From Parvularcula maris (GTDB lineage: Bacteria; Pseudomonadota; Alphaproteobacteria; Caulobacterales; Parvularculaceae), in NCBI RefSeq assembly GCF_024505085.1, contig NZ_JANIBC010000009.1, forward strand, positions 21,186 to 85,185: a stretch of DNA of 64,000 nt, written 5' to 3'. The notes below the pieces were generated by a model, which saw only the letters and a program-made list of their open reading frames with translations, searched no databases and had not been told where the DNA came from. A program made the position numbers and the translations under genes. Of the stretch, positions 9,030 through 18,622 are shown one piece after another. Within the stretch, counting starts at the first letter, position 1; each line of letters opens with the position of its first letter.

Positions 9030-12000
9030 CTAATCAACGGGCCAAGGGGTCGTGCCGTCCACCGGCAGGGCATCAGCTTCGAGCCCCATCCGGTGCGAGG
9101 CGTTGTCGTGGGCGTAGAAGACGAGGGACTGCTGCAGGTAGCCCTTCGAAGCCACGTGAGCTTTGGCGGTGTCGCCGAAGGTCAGGCCCCACATCTCGAG
9201 CCAAGCCGTCACGTCACGGCCCAGAACCTCCGACCACGTCACCAGCAGCCGGTCGTTCATGTTGAGCTCAGCGGCGTCTTCCCGCGCCCAGCCCGAATAG
9301 CCGAGACCCGCGCGGCGCTCGTACCAAAGGTCATCGCCCTCCTTCGCTTCCTCGAACGCCGTCTGCATCACCTGCATCATGCCGAGCGCCATCCAGCCTC
9401 CATCGATGGTCGTCTCATTGGCCGCGATCGAGAGGAGCTGCATCATCACGACCTGGCTTTCCTGCCAGCTCTTACCGATGCGGTAGTCCTGCATGAAGCT
9501 TTCCGGGTCCGCCTCATTCCTCGCCTGCTGCAGAAGCTCGTACATCTCTTTGTACTTGAGGCTGCGTCCCGTATGCGGAGCGTGCTCGTCGCCCCAGACC
9601 TCGACCTGTCGGCGCTGGTGGTAGTGCATGTAGAGGTCGGTCTGGCTGTGGAACTCCCAGCCCTCGAAGAGACTGGTATAATGCTCGACGCCGTGGCCAT
9701 GCTCGTGAATGGCGATGGTGCCCGTTGGCTCGAAGCGCCCATCGATGTCGGCAGGATTGCCGCCGCAGCCCGAGCTGCACGACGCCTGATCCGCATAGAT
9801 ATGCTCGATCTCATCGAGCTTACGCATGGGAAGGCCCCGGGCCTCGGCGAAGGCCTTGATCTGGGGATCGCCGGGGACGAGCCCGCCTTCGAAGCCTCCG
9901 ACCTCGTAGATCCAACGGTGGAACAGCTTGGTATAATCCGTATAGGTCGCGACCCAATCGCCCATGTAGTCGTCGTAGCGCTCCATGAGACCCGGCATGT
10001 AATAGTAGCCGTTCATCTTGCCGTGGATTTCGAAGTCCTGGGTGGCGACCTCGACCCAATCATACTCCTCGGCCGCAATGGCCGCTGCGAAGGCGGCGTT
10101 GTCTTCCGGGCTGCGCCAATAGGGATGCTGGCCGACGCCCTCGAAGCGGAACGACATCTTCTCGCCTTCCGTCTCGAAATAGACGTGGACCGGGCCGCCG
10201 ATGGCCGTGGTCAGGGTCACGCTCTCCCCTGCCCTCAACCGGACCTTGGCGGTCGCCACGTGCTTGGGCCGCCGGTAGTAGCTGTAGCCGTCCCAGCGGA
10301 AGGTGTAGCTGTCGTTGCCGAACTGGCGGACCGAGCCCGAGCGGTTGGAGTTCACCCTGATCCAGGCGTCACCTTCGGCGCTGTCGAGGCGCGTCACGGT
10401 GAAGGACCGTCCGGGCAGGGCGTAAGTGCCGGTCGAACGGAAACCCTTGTAGCTCGTGCGGTCCACCGTCACCGACACGGGATCGACCCCGCTGAGGTCC
10501 TTCTCCGCGAAAGTGCCGAGGTCGGGTTGCTTCGGATTGAGGGACCGCACGGTGGGATGGATATGGTCCGCGAACATGCCGCGGTGGAACTCGGCGATCT
10601 GATAGCTCGGTGCTGAGATCGGAAACTCAACCTTGGAGCGCAGATGATCGGCCAGGAGAACGAGGAGTTTCTCATAGGTCCGGCCTTCTTCGGTGAACAG
10701 ATCGATACCGTGCTCGTCGAGCCGGTCGAAAAGCTCTTTGAGGTCCGTGACCGCCGGATTGAACGTCGTGGTCCAGGGGTGCTCGTTCGGGCATCGCGTC
10801 TCATCGCAGGCTCCGAAATCATAGTCGTAGCTGCCTGCTTTAAGGTCGATGAGGATGTCGCGGGTCGCCGCGACCTCGTCCGGCAGGGTACTGAAGAGAG
10901 AGGACGGATCCCAGCCGCCGATTTGCACGCTGGTCTCGCTGAGGTCCTGGGCATGGGTCAAGCCGAGGACCCTGAGAACTGCCTCGCTGCCGCGCGACAG
11001 GCCGCCCTCATGGTGGAAATAGAGAACCGGCACGCCGCGTTCGAACGCTGCGCGCACGCCTGCAGCGAGTTCCTCGGCTGACTGGCTCGTCGGCACATGA
11101 CCGGAAATCACGAGAAGGTCCGAACCGGCGTCAATACACTTCACGAGGCTCGCACCGTCGCAGCTTTGTTCCGTGTTTAGCTTGGCCCCTAGCTGCGCAT
11201 CGAGCCAGTTCCTGACCGAGGAGCGAGCTGGATCATCAAAACTCTCAGCAAGATGGGCTGTGACGACCGAAGGGCTGGAGCCGCTATCCGTACCGGTGAG
11301 CCATGAAAGGACATTGTCGAGAAAGTCCGAAAACTGAGTGTTGACGCTCGAAGGGTCGAGGGCGGCATCTCTCACCGGGTTGCCGCCGAGGGCCAGCCAC
11401 TTCGTACCGCCGACGGTCCCGGCAGCGCCAAGGGCAAGATGTCCATCCCGCCACCCAGCGGTCGGCAGCAGAACCGGCGCCTGAGCACCGAAGCCCGCGG
11501 AAAGCGCGGCCACCGGGCCGACAGGCTCCCAGACCAGCCAGTTCAGACTGCCTGCGGTGGAGCCGCCGTTCTCCTCATAACCGAACAACGGCCATAGGAG
11601 AGGATCGAAGCGGGTCTTCCCCGCCTCGATCTCTGCGGCGAGCGCCGCATAGTAGTCCGCCGGGTCAGTAACGTGACGGTGGTCTCCGGTGGCCAGGGCT
11701 GCCTCCATGCCGCCCTCGAGAACGGTGAGGTGGAAGACGAGTTCCGCTTTCTCCTGACCGTCGCTGACCTCGATGGTGATGTCGCTGTAGTAGCCCGTGT
11801 CCTCGTCTCCGGGCGTGCCTGCGATCGTGGATGCCGCCTCGTCCAGGACGAGAAAGGATGGCATGTTCAGGGCGGTAAGGTTCAGCGAGTCCCCGTCCGG
11901 ATCGGTCGCGGTGAAACTGAGACTGAAAGCTGATCCGATGACGGTACTACGATCCGCTCCCCCGTCCGACGATATCGTCGGTGCGCTGTTGCTGGCAGGC

Positions 12001-12161
12001 GGAGGGGCGGGCGGCGTAGATGGTGAGGACGGACTAGGAGCTTGAGGTTCTCTGTCGGTAGAACCACCGCCACCACCGCAGGCCGAAAGAGCGAGCGCGG
12101 CCACGGTGGCACCCGGCAGAGCTATGAGGCTCCTTCTACGAAACCATCTCGAGCCGTCCAT
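9030..12161 (-). CDS. ImpA/M60-like secreted metallopeptidase lipoprotein
   Basis: A protein of about 1043 residues. The start at 12161 is preferred over 12194 because it directly precedes a twin-arginine-like lipoprotein signal ('RRRSLIALPGATVAALALSAC') and has a GGGAAGGG Shine-Dalgarno sequence upstream. A Gly/Ser/Pro linker and a cadherin/Ig-like domain ('FTATDPDGDSLNL', about 85-160) follow. Then comes a long region like that of the Pseudomonas immunomodulating metalloprotease ImpA. The zinc site is 'IHEHGHGVEHY' (HExGH type) at about residue 810. It should be anchored outside the cytoplasm and cleave proteins, possibly mucin-like glycoproteins as in M60 relatives; the substrate is inferred only. 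The gene is monocistronic, and the long opposite-strand frames over it are GC-driven shadows. Confidence 0.85.
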   Translation of the reverse strand: MDGSRWFRRRSLIALPGATVAALALSACGGGGGSTDREPQAPSPSSPSTPPAPPPASNSAPTISSDGGADRSTVIGSAFSLSFTATDPDGDSLNLTALNMPSFLVLDEAASTIAGTPGDEDTGYYSDITIEVSDGQEKAELVFHLTVLEGGMEAALATGDHRHVTDPADYYAALAAEIEAGKTRFDPLLWPLFGYEENGGSTAGSLNWLVWEPVGPVAALSAGFGAQAPVLLPTAGWRDGHLALGAAGTVGGTKWLALGGNPVRDAALDPSSVNTQFSDFLDNVLSWLTGTDSGSSPSVVTAHLAESFDDPARSSVRNWLDAQLGAKLNTEQSCDGASLVKCIDAGSDLLVISGHVPTSQSAEELAAGVRAAFERGVPVLYFHHEGGLSRGSEAVLRVLGLTHAQDLSETSVQIGGWDPSSLFSTLPDEVAATRDILIDLKAGSYDYDFGACDETRCPNEHPWTTTFNPAVTDLKELFDRLDEHGIDLFTEEGRTYEKLLVLLADHLRSKVEFPISAPSYQIAEFHRGMFADHIHPTVRSLNPKQPDLGTFAEKDLSGVDPVSVTVDRTSYKGFRSTGTYALPGRSFTVTRLDSAEGDAWIRVNSNRSGSVRQFGNDSYTFRWDGYSYYRRPKHVATAKVRLRAGESVTLTTAIGGPVHVYFETEGEKMSFRFEGVGQHPYWRSPEDNAAFAAAIAAEEYDWVEVATQDFEIHGKMNGYYYMPGLMERYDDYMGDWVATYTDYTKLFHRWIYEVGGFEGGLVPGDPQIKAFAEARGLPMRKLDEIEHIYADQASCSSGCGGNPADIDGRFEPTGTIAIHEHGHGVEHYTSLFEGWEFHSQTDLYMHYHQRRQVEVWGDEHAPHTGRSLKYKEMYELLQQARNEADPESFMQDYRIGKSWQESQVVMMQLLSIAANETTIDGGWMALGMMQVMQTAFEEAKEGDDLWYERRAGLGYSGWAREDAAELNMNDRLLVTWSEVLGRDVTAWLEMWGLTFGDTAKAHVASKGYLQQSLVFYAHDNASHRMGLEADALPVDGTTPWPVD

Positions 12162-12438
12162 TGTGTCTGCCCTTCCCAACAACCAACCGACCATAGGTCT
12201 GCAGGGTGAAAAGATCGTTGGCTCAGCGATCTAGGGTTGCGGCCGGACCAATTCAGAAACAAAGCCGCAGGTACGGGTGGGTCTTGACGATGCGAGGTTT
12301 CGACGATGGGTTCAAATCCCCACCCGGCTCCTCCGCACTCGCTCGGATGAACCTCGAAAAAATCAGATATCGAATTGATTCTGTTTGCTTAACTAAGACT
12401 GACATCGCGCAGGAGCGTGAGGTACGTCCCGAGGCTGC

Positions 12439-13054
12439 TTGATGAGAACAGCCTTACTTTCAACCATTTGTGCAGCACTACTTTGCGGCATCTCCCAGGC
12501 TGCTATTCAAATCGACATCACCGGAAAGCATGGTGAAGGTTTCTCGACGATCAGCTTCTCGGGATCGACGACGAGCCGTAGCTCATTGTTCGTACGGTCC
12601 ACTGGCACCAGCGGTTGGCAAGCCGGTGACTAAATGCAGATCGGCGAAGCTGACGTTGCGCATTTTCTGAAAGGCACAAGCGTCCAGGACCTTCTTCTGA
12701 ACCTTACTGGCAGTGCCTTCATAGCGATTATAGGCATTGGAAAAAACCCATCAATCAGATCTTTCTGGACAGCGATTTCGGCGACTTCACCGCTGACGAT
12801 CTGAGCTTCAGATTCCTTACGACATTCGGCTATAGCAGCGGTCAATCGGTCATCGCTGGCGGGAGCGGTATGATCGCCATCGATATCAGCGCGTTCAACA
12901 CAGGCATCTATACTACCGAACGTGGGAATCCGAGCGTGATGTCTAGGGACGTCGTCACTCTCTATTACGAAAACCGCCGTGCCGCTTCCCGGCGCCCTCC
13001 CCCCTGATGGCGGTTGCTGCTTTGGCTCGGGGCCGTCGTAAGAATGCCGACTGA
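12439..13054 (+). pseudogene. Frameshifted VPLPA-CTERM (PEP-CTERM-type) secreted protein
   Basis: The 5' part encodes a signal peptide ('LLSTICAALLCGISQAA') and about 60 residues, then an in-frame TAA at 12631. Coding resumes in the same frame ('MQIGEADVAHFLKG'), shifts near an A-run at about 12749 to a frame reading 'IFLDSDFGDFTADDLSF' and onward, and shifts again near 12975 to 'VPLPGALP'. One extra C in the run at about 12999 then separates that from 'LMAVAALARGRRKNAD' and a stop. The last two pieces are the VPLPA motif, hydrophobic helix and basic tail of an exosortase substrate. Several independent lesions make sequencing error an unlikely full explanation. Confidence 0.7.
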
Positions 13055-13337
13055 ACTCGACGTGCTCGTGAGAGCTAGAGGAAGCTGATGAGATGCCCCG
13101 GAGCCTGCAGGCAGCAGCTTACGGTTGCTGTTCACCTGTGCGGGCTGGCGAACTGGGGTGAAGGCATCGGCAGCTTGTCATGGAAAGACGACCAGCCGAC
13201 CTCCACCCTCTAAACGCTACGTTTTGACGCCGCAGAGCATCTAATCACAGCTAAACACTACGTGGCAACTCTGCCCACGGAGGAGTTAGCTCACAGTTGT
13301 AGATGCAGGCTCCTGCCCTGGGGGTATGGAACGGTCT
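13055..13337. other. Intergenic, nothing recognised
   Basis: No open frame of note, no tRNA and no clear hairpin-plus-T-run. This is the gap between the convergently placed VPLPA pseudogene and the intact VPLPA gene. Confidence 0.5.
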
Positions 13338-13904
13338 CTAAACTGACCGCCTCTTGCGAAGGAAGGTCAGACCGGCAAGGCCAGCGCCGAAGAGCGGGAG
13401 CGCAGCCGGGACTGGGACTTCATTGCTGACCAGGACCGTCAGCGTGTCGCCATTGGTGAGGGTGTAGACATAGCTGTCATCCGTGAAGCCGAACGCTTCG
13501 AGGGCAACGCCGAGAAAGGTCATGGTGCCCGAAAGCTCACCGCCGGTGAAGTCCGCCGGTAGCCAGAGCGAGTCGGTTGCACCCAAGAGAAAGATGATGT
13601 CACCACTGACCGAGTCGGCATCGATATTGCCGCCCGTCCCGAAGACCGAAGGACCGACCGCGCTATAAAGGCGCTGGTTCTCACCGGCGCCGCCAAAACC
13701 CACGCGTGCGTTGTTCATATCGACGAAGCCAGTGTTGGCGCTTGCGAAGAGCCCCTGATCTGTCACACCGGTGAGATCGAGCGTGCCCGACAACTCGGCG
13801 ATCGTGTTCCCGCCTTCTTCAGTGAAGGTGACGAAGGCAGCGGCATTGGCTGAAGCGCCCAAAAGAGCGAGGATGCCCATCGAGGCGGAGATCAGATTCT
13901 TCAT
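13338..13904 (-). CDS. VPLPA-CTERM sorting-domain protein
   Basis: A 188-residue secreted protein. It has an N-terminal signal peptide ending 'GASANA', a Gly/Asp/Thr-rich beta-type body, and a C-terminal sorting signal 'VPVPAALPLFGAGLAGLTFL' followed by 'RKRR'. Such tails are recognised by exosortases, which anchor or export the protein. No exosortase is in this window, so it must be encoded elsewhere. The body matches no function I recognise. A GGGGG-type Shine-Dalgarno sequence and a perfect palindrome (13916-13935) precede the start. It is the intact counterpart of the adjacent pseudogene and related in tail to the gene at 60358. Confidence 0.85.
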   Translation of the reverse strand: MKNLISASMGILALLGASANAAAFVTFTEEGGNTIAELSGTLDLTGVTDQGLFASANTGFVDMNNARVGFGGAGENQRLYSAVGPSVFGTGGNIDADSVSGDIIFLLGATDSLWLPADFTGGELSGTMTFLGVALEAFGFTDDSYVYTLTNGDTLTVLVSNEVPVPAALPLFGAGLAGLTFLRKRRSV

Positions 13905-13915
13905 GGCGTTCCCCC

Positions 13916-13935
13916 AGAAATCATTGATGATTTCT
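13916..13935. promoter_or_regulatory. Perfect palindrome upstream of VPLPA gene
   Basis: AGAAATCAT-TG-ATGATTTCT: nine-base arms with a two-base centre, 12-31 bases upstream of the start at 13904. It could be a dimeric-repressor operator or a 5'-UTR hairpin controlling translation. Confidence 0.5.
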
Positions 13936-14321
13936 TACGTTGTGAGAATTGTACTTGCAACAAAAAACCGTGTGTTCGGTTCTTGCCGCCGGAGGGCACT
14001 GAAGCACCCTGAAGCAGTCAGTATGCTGCCATTCACATCTACGACCATCGACTGGTCGGGTGCGTTGGCACATGGAGAATGCAGATCTGCAACCCTGTAT
14101 TGGGCTATGGTCAGGAATAGATTGCGACATTGAAGGGGCTATTTGAGCTGCTGTTCCAGAAACGTGCCAGACCGTCGCCGTTTCAATTGACGTGGGAGCA
14201 AAGATCAAACCGTCAGCACAGCCGCAGTGAGGAAGCACTAGATAGCCGAGACCACGAGGTCGCTGCTATAACCTTCGGGTCCGCTCCGCCTAGACCGTAG
14301 GGTCGAAAGGCCACCAAACCC
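13936..14321. other. Intergenic, nothing recognised
   Basis: Short frames only, on both strands, without motifs. It separates the VPLPA gene from the autotransporter fragment and presumably holds the VPLPA promoter at its left end. Confidence 0.4.
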
Positions 14322-16274
14322 TTAGAAGTTGTATCGAAGCTTCCCGCTCGCTGACTGATATTCCGAAGTCTCGCCGAAGCGGGCGCCATAGCCGAAGCGA
14401 AGGTCGAGGGTCTTGCCGAGCGGGATTTCGAAGCCTGCCTCGAGGACCCCTACGGTCTGGTCGAACTCTGTCGTCACCCCATAGGCCTCGGCCGTTTGCG
14501 CCGCACCTTGGAACCGGGTGGCGGAAAATTCGGTGTTGCCGTTGAGCTGGACACCGACCCTCAGATAACCGCTCGCGCGACGGCTTGTGCCTTGGTGCCA
14601 GTAGCCGACCTCCAAAGCAGGGGTCGCTGCGTAGAGGAACTCGCTCATCGCGTCGCTTTCGATGTTGAAGGCCCCAAGACCGGTCTCCTCGAACGAGCTG
14701 CGGTGGAAATGCTCGAGATCGAGATCGACCATCGGCCGGAGATAGGCGGCCCCGCGCTCGAAGGTCATCTGGTGACGGCTCTTGATTGCCGCCGTCGTGG
14801 TGGAGCTTTCCGTAAGGCCCGTCAGGCTTCCGCCGCCGGTCGGGGAGGCCATCGTCCGTGTCATCTCCTGATCGGCGTGCCCGAGAGAGAAGGCGGTCTT
14901 CATCATGTAGCGGTTGCCGGGCACGTATTTCGTGGACAACCCCAAGAGGAAGCGCTGGGTCTCGGTTGCGGCGCGGCGGCCCACGGTAGCCTCCGCCGTC
15001 TCGTAGCCCCCGGAAAGACCGACACGCCAGCTGTCCGGCACTTTCCGCTGGGTCCCCGCGTAGAAGCCGACGCCGTCCTCTTCGGACCCTGTATTCTCGA
15101 GCGTGGGGTCGAGGGTGAGGTTGCAGCCGACCACCTTGCTCCAGTTGCAGGTCTCTTCGATGAGAGCCGAAGCCGCCCTGTCATTGGCGCCGCCGCAGCT
15201 GAACTGGCTGCCGAGGTGAGGCGCGGCCCCGCTCGACCCATCACCGAGGGGCGATCCGAACACGTCGGGGTTGATGGTGTCGAGGAAGTCCGAGATCGGG
15301 CCAGGGTCCTCTGAGTTGGCGAGGGTGATGAGGATGTCCTCAAGCTCGCCTGCCTGGCCATTCGCCCCCAAGGTGCCGAGGAGATAATCCACCACCTTGG
15401 TGTTCTGCTGCTTGAGGCCGAGGGCCTGATAGGTCTGGGCGCTCGTGACGGGGACGATGTTGATTCCCACCGACCCCGCCGTGCTGACCAGCTCGAAATC
15501 CAGAAGCGGCTTGGTGTCGATGATCGTCGGTGCCGCCGAAACCGTCACGCCGTTCGTCGCAGCAAAGATCATTTCCGAGTTCTCGATGTTCTCAAGGCTC
15601 AGGAGGTTGGGCAGGATCTCCCCGCCATCGAGGGTCAGCGCACCTTCGATGGCGATCAGGTCCGAAGCTCCGTCCGAAAAGTCGAGATCGACTTCCAGCG
15701 TGCCGAGGCTCGCCAGCCTCAGATCGCCCGCGAGATAAGTCGTCTGCACCGTACCCAGACCACCGGGCGACAGGATGCCGTTATTGGTTAGCAGTCCGCC
15801 GCCGAGATCGACGATCGGGCCGAGGTCGAAGCGCGCGCCTTCGTTGTTAAGGAGGGCATTGGTGCCGCCGCCGAGCTCGACATTGCCGATGACCGTGCCG
15901 TTGTTGGTGACGGTCTCGTCGCCTCGTGTCGCGAGGATGGCGTTGCCGCTCAGTGCCCAGACGGTGGTGTCCGAAGCGATATTGATGGCGTTCGTGCCGC
16001 CCTCGTCGAGGAAGATCCCGACGCCGGCCACACCGCCGCCGCCCTGTATCTCTCCGCCGCTGTTCGCGCAGGGATCACCTTCGAAACCGAGCTGACTATG
16101 GTCGATGCCTATCCTGTCCGCTGCCTCGAGAATGTACTCGGTTGTGGAGGTGGAACAACCAACGCTCTGGGCGAAGATGCCGTAACCGTCGATAGTGTTC
16201 ACATAGATCGAACCATCATGGCTGACCGTCACCGCGCCGCCGGAGCCAATACCGCCCTTGGTCCCGGCATGCAC
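14322..16274 (-). pseudogene. 5'-truncated autotransporter (passenger end plus beta-barrel)
   Basis: 650 residues from the first ATG. Gly/Asn-rich beta-helix repeats ('GGIGSGGAVTVSHDGSIYV', 'YGIFAQSVG', 'NNGTVIGNVELGG') lead to a pectin-lyase-like stretch. A C-terminal autotransporter domain (about 400-650) follows, ending in the barrel signature 'KLRYNF' with terminal Phe. No signal peptide or start region can be found: the frame stays open upstream past 16274 into sequence reading 'GGGGLVDLTRDEG', which still looks like passenger. Full-length members are far longer. The missing head abuts the end of the conjugation operon, so a deletion or insertion probably joined them. Without a signal peptide the fragment could not reach the outer membrane. 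Confidence 0.7.
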
Positions 16275-16619
16275 GAGAGCGGCGCTGCCTTCGTCGCGGG
16301 TGAGATCGACAAGCCCGCCGCCACCAGCGCATCCTTGGGCTGTTTGGCTATCCAGGTCTTCAAGCGCTCCATGCGAGCCTCCAATGTTGGTCGTGGCGGG
16401 AGAGAACCGCGAGAGAGGCCCCTCGGCGGAAAGATCGGTGGACCGTCCCCGGCATTTCGTCCGTCTTCTGACCGAAGGTGCAAACGAGGAAACCGAGAGA
16501 CTGGAGGGCCGGGAATCGCAGGGCGCGGCGGAGGCGGCGTTTAGGGGGGCAGCCTGCCGCCTCTTTCGGGGAGGAAGGGCACGCCGCGCCCTGCGAAACT
16601 GATGCGCTGAGGAGAGCCA
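16275..16619 (-). other. Junction between tra operon remnant and autotransporter remnant
   Basis: An ATG at 16618-16620 overlaps the traB stop as ATGA, the spacing expected for the next gene of a tra operon, and opens an 86-codon frame to 16360. Its product is not recognisable beyond the first residues. Another frame continues the autotransporter passenger up to about 16380. The most economical reading is a fusion point between two truncated genes somewhere in 16380-16560. Confidence 0.45.
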
Positions 16620-17903
16620 TCACTGCTCACCCCGTGCGAAGAAGCCGGAAAGGAAGACGATTTCGACGTCGACGCCCGTGGGCATCTCGATCACCGGCTG
16701 GTACTGCTCGGCCCGATCGATGAGGTAGTCGGAGACTGTGTCGGCCGCGGTGGAAAGCCCTTCGCCAAGGCCCCCCGCGGCGATCTCCCCCGAGGAGAGT
16801 CCGCGGTTCGTCAGCACCGTGGTGCCGCCGGAACCGATCGCACCGCCAGCGCCGAGGGCGAGGTCGGTGTTGCGCGAGATACCGCGGCCGAAACCGCCGA
16901 TGACACCAGCGATCAGCGCCTTTTCGACGATGTCGCCCTCACGGGAGACGACGCGACCACGGATGCCGACCTTGCCGAGCTGCGCCACATAGCCTTCGAC
17001 CTGGCTCTCGGCGATCTCGCCGCCGCCCCGATCGCAGGTGATCTTCTGAAGCTGCACATAGACCCGCTCGGAGGCGAGTTCGGCGTGGGCCGCGCCGTTG
17101 ACGAGGCAGCCGGTGAGGTCGGTGTCGAGGCGCTGACCATCTTGGAGAACCGAGAAAGCCGGGCCAGTGATGCGCAGCAGGACGGGTTTGGGATCGGCAG
17201 AGAGCCGGACGCCCGTCGACATATCGACACCGACAATGACGTTGGCCCTCGCATAGGCATTAGGCGGGACGTAGTCGCCGTCATCGGCATCATAGATCGC
17301 CGGTCGTAGCACCTTCGTATCGAGAGCATCGTCAGCAGAGGTGAAGGTCATGATCTCGACAGTGCGCGGTACGACTGGCGCGATGGGGAGCGGCGCCGCC
17401 CCTTGGACCTGAGGTCCGATCGGGACGACGCCCCGGTGCACGAAGGGATCGCCGCCGGCAGGGCGTGGGCTTTGCGGCGAGGTCGGTGCAGCATTCGGTG
17501 GGGCGGAAGGAGACGGTTCGCCCGCGACCCTCGCGGCTAGGTCTTCGAACATGGCGAGAGCGTCGTTTCGGGTCTTGTTGAGTTCGGCGCGCGTACCTGC
17601 CAGCTCGCGGTCCTTCTCGGTTAGGATGGCGGAGAGACGGCGGACCTGCTCTTCCAGGCTGCCGACCGACTCCTCAACCGAGGCGAGGCGGGTGCCGGTC
17701 TCGGAGAGAAAGTCAGCGCCGAGACCGGGTGGGTTGATGACATCGGTCATGGCGCGTCTGCGCCTGAGATCCTCCGCACGCGACTGGTTGTCCGAGCCCT
17801 CGCCGGAGAAGACCCAGAAGCCTGCGGCCGTGAGGGCGAGGGTGGACGCTCCGCCGAGGACGAGCCGCTGGGTGCGGCGGCGTTTGAGGTTTTCCTCGCT
17901 CAT
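16620..17903 (-). CDS. traB: TraB-family (VirB10-like) conjugation protein
   Basis: 427 residues. There is one N-terminal membrane helix ('LVLGGASTLALTAAGFWVF'), a coiled coil (about 70-115), a Pro-rich linker (about 130-185), and a C-terminal TraB/VirB10 domain with 'SREGDIVEKALIAGVIGGFG' and the closing 'YQPVIEMPTGVDVEIVFLSG'. In F-type type IV secretion it spans from the inner membrane to the outer-membrane complex. The gene is complete. Its ATG overlaps the traK stop (ATGA). It is the last recognisable gene of the operon: traV, traC and the later tra genes are absent. Confidence 0.88.
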   Translation of the reverse strand: MSEENLKRRRTQRLVLGGASTLALTAAGFWVFSGEGSDNQSRAEDLRRRRAMTDVINPPGLGADFLSETGTRLASVEESVGSLEEQVRRLSAILTEKDRELAGTRAELNKTRNDALAMFEDLAARVAGEPSPSAPPNAAPTSPQSPRPAGGDPFVHRGVVPIGPQVQGAAPLPIAPVVPRTVEIMTFTSADDALDTKVLRPAIYDADDGDYVPPNAYARANVIVGVDMSTGVRLSADPKPVLLRITGPAFSVLQDGQRLDTDLTGCLVNGAAHAELASERVYVQLQKITCDRGGGEIAESQVEGYVAQLGKVGIRGRVVSREGDIVEKALIAGVIGGFGRGISRNTDLALGAGGAIGSGGTTVLTNRGLSSGEIAAGGLGEGLSTAADTVSDYLIDRAEQYQPVIEMPTGVDVEIVFLSGFFARGEQ

Positions 17904-18622
17904 GACGCCTCCCGCGAGATGACCAGCACGCGGGCACGGGATTTGGCGGGTAGCTCGGAGGCCCCCCGGACCGTGACGGCAATAACGCCCGGCGCCATGA
18001 AGGCAGTCTCGTCGATGGTGACCGTGCCAGGCGACGGGTTGCGGACGGAGAAGACGCGACCCGTGAGACGTTCACTGCGATAGGTGCTGATGGGGCGGAT
18101 CCTGAGGGACCCCGCTACTCGTTCTCTCGAATTGGGGCGACTGATCTCGTAGCCTTCAGCGAGAGCATTAGCCCACATCGCTCTGATCAGCGCGACGACG
18201 GCCTCGTCTTCCTGAGACGCTAGAACAGGCCGGTCGGCGCGCTCACGCTCCAGCGCAGGGTTGCGCACCATAATCTGGGTCGAAGGCGTCGCCTTTGCGG
18301 CTAGCGCGACCTAATAGGTCGCACCGCTCCGTGTGGTGACGAAGAAGCTGGCCGCTCCGGGACGGGACGAACGGCGCGTCCCGTCGAGTGAGATGTAGAG
18401 ATCGCCGGTGGTCGGCTCGTGGGCGATGGAGAAGCCAGCGCCCTCCCCGCCTGCGGCCATCTGTACCGAAGCCGCCGCGTCGCCGAGAAAGGAAAGCCGC
18501 GTGACGCCGGTCTCGCTGGCGTAGCCGCTGACCGTGCCGCCATCGGCAGCTTCTACGATCTGTTCGGCATGAGCCGAAGATATCAGCGCGGTCGCGCAAA
18601 GGATGAGCGTAGCACGGATCAT
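17900..18622 (-). pseudogene. traK: traK interrupted by an in-frame amber codon
   Basis: The N-terminal part (signal peptide 'LILCATALISSAHA', then a secretin-like TraK domain) ends at 'RSGATY' with a TAG at 18311-18313. The same frame continues at once with 'VALAAKATPSTQI' and the C-terminal half through 'LVISREAS'. No shift is needed, and total length without the stop would be about 240 residues, normal for TraK. A single C-to-T change of CAG (Gln) to TAG would explain it. The flanking ATGA overlaps with traE and traB are intact, so the lesion is recent relative to the operon. TraK forms part of the outer-membrane ring with TraV and TraB; without readthrough the secretion channel cannot assemble. 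Confidence 0.8.

Noticed and set aside
8952..10616. 554-codon open frame on the plus strand
   Set aside because: It lies entirely antisense to the metallopeptidase gene, whose motifs are clear. High GC in third positions creates long antisense frames.
12280..12345. Full tRNA or permuted tmRNA piece
   Set aside because: Only a T-arm-like piece is visible, its stem has mismatches, and no 5' acceptor strand or CCA is found. Kept only as a possible att scrap.
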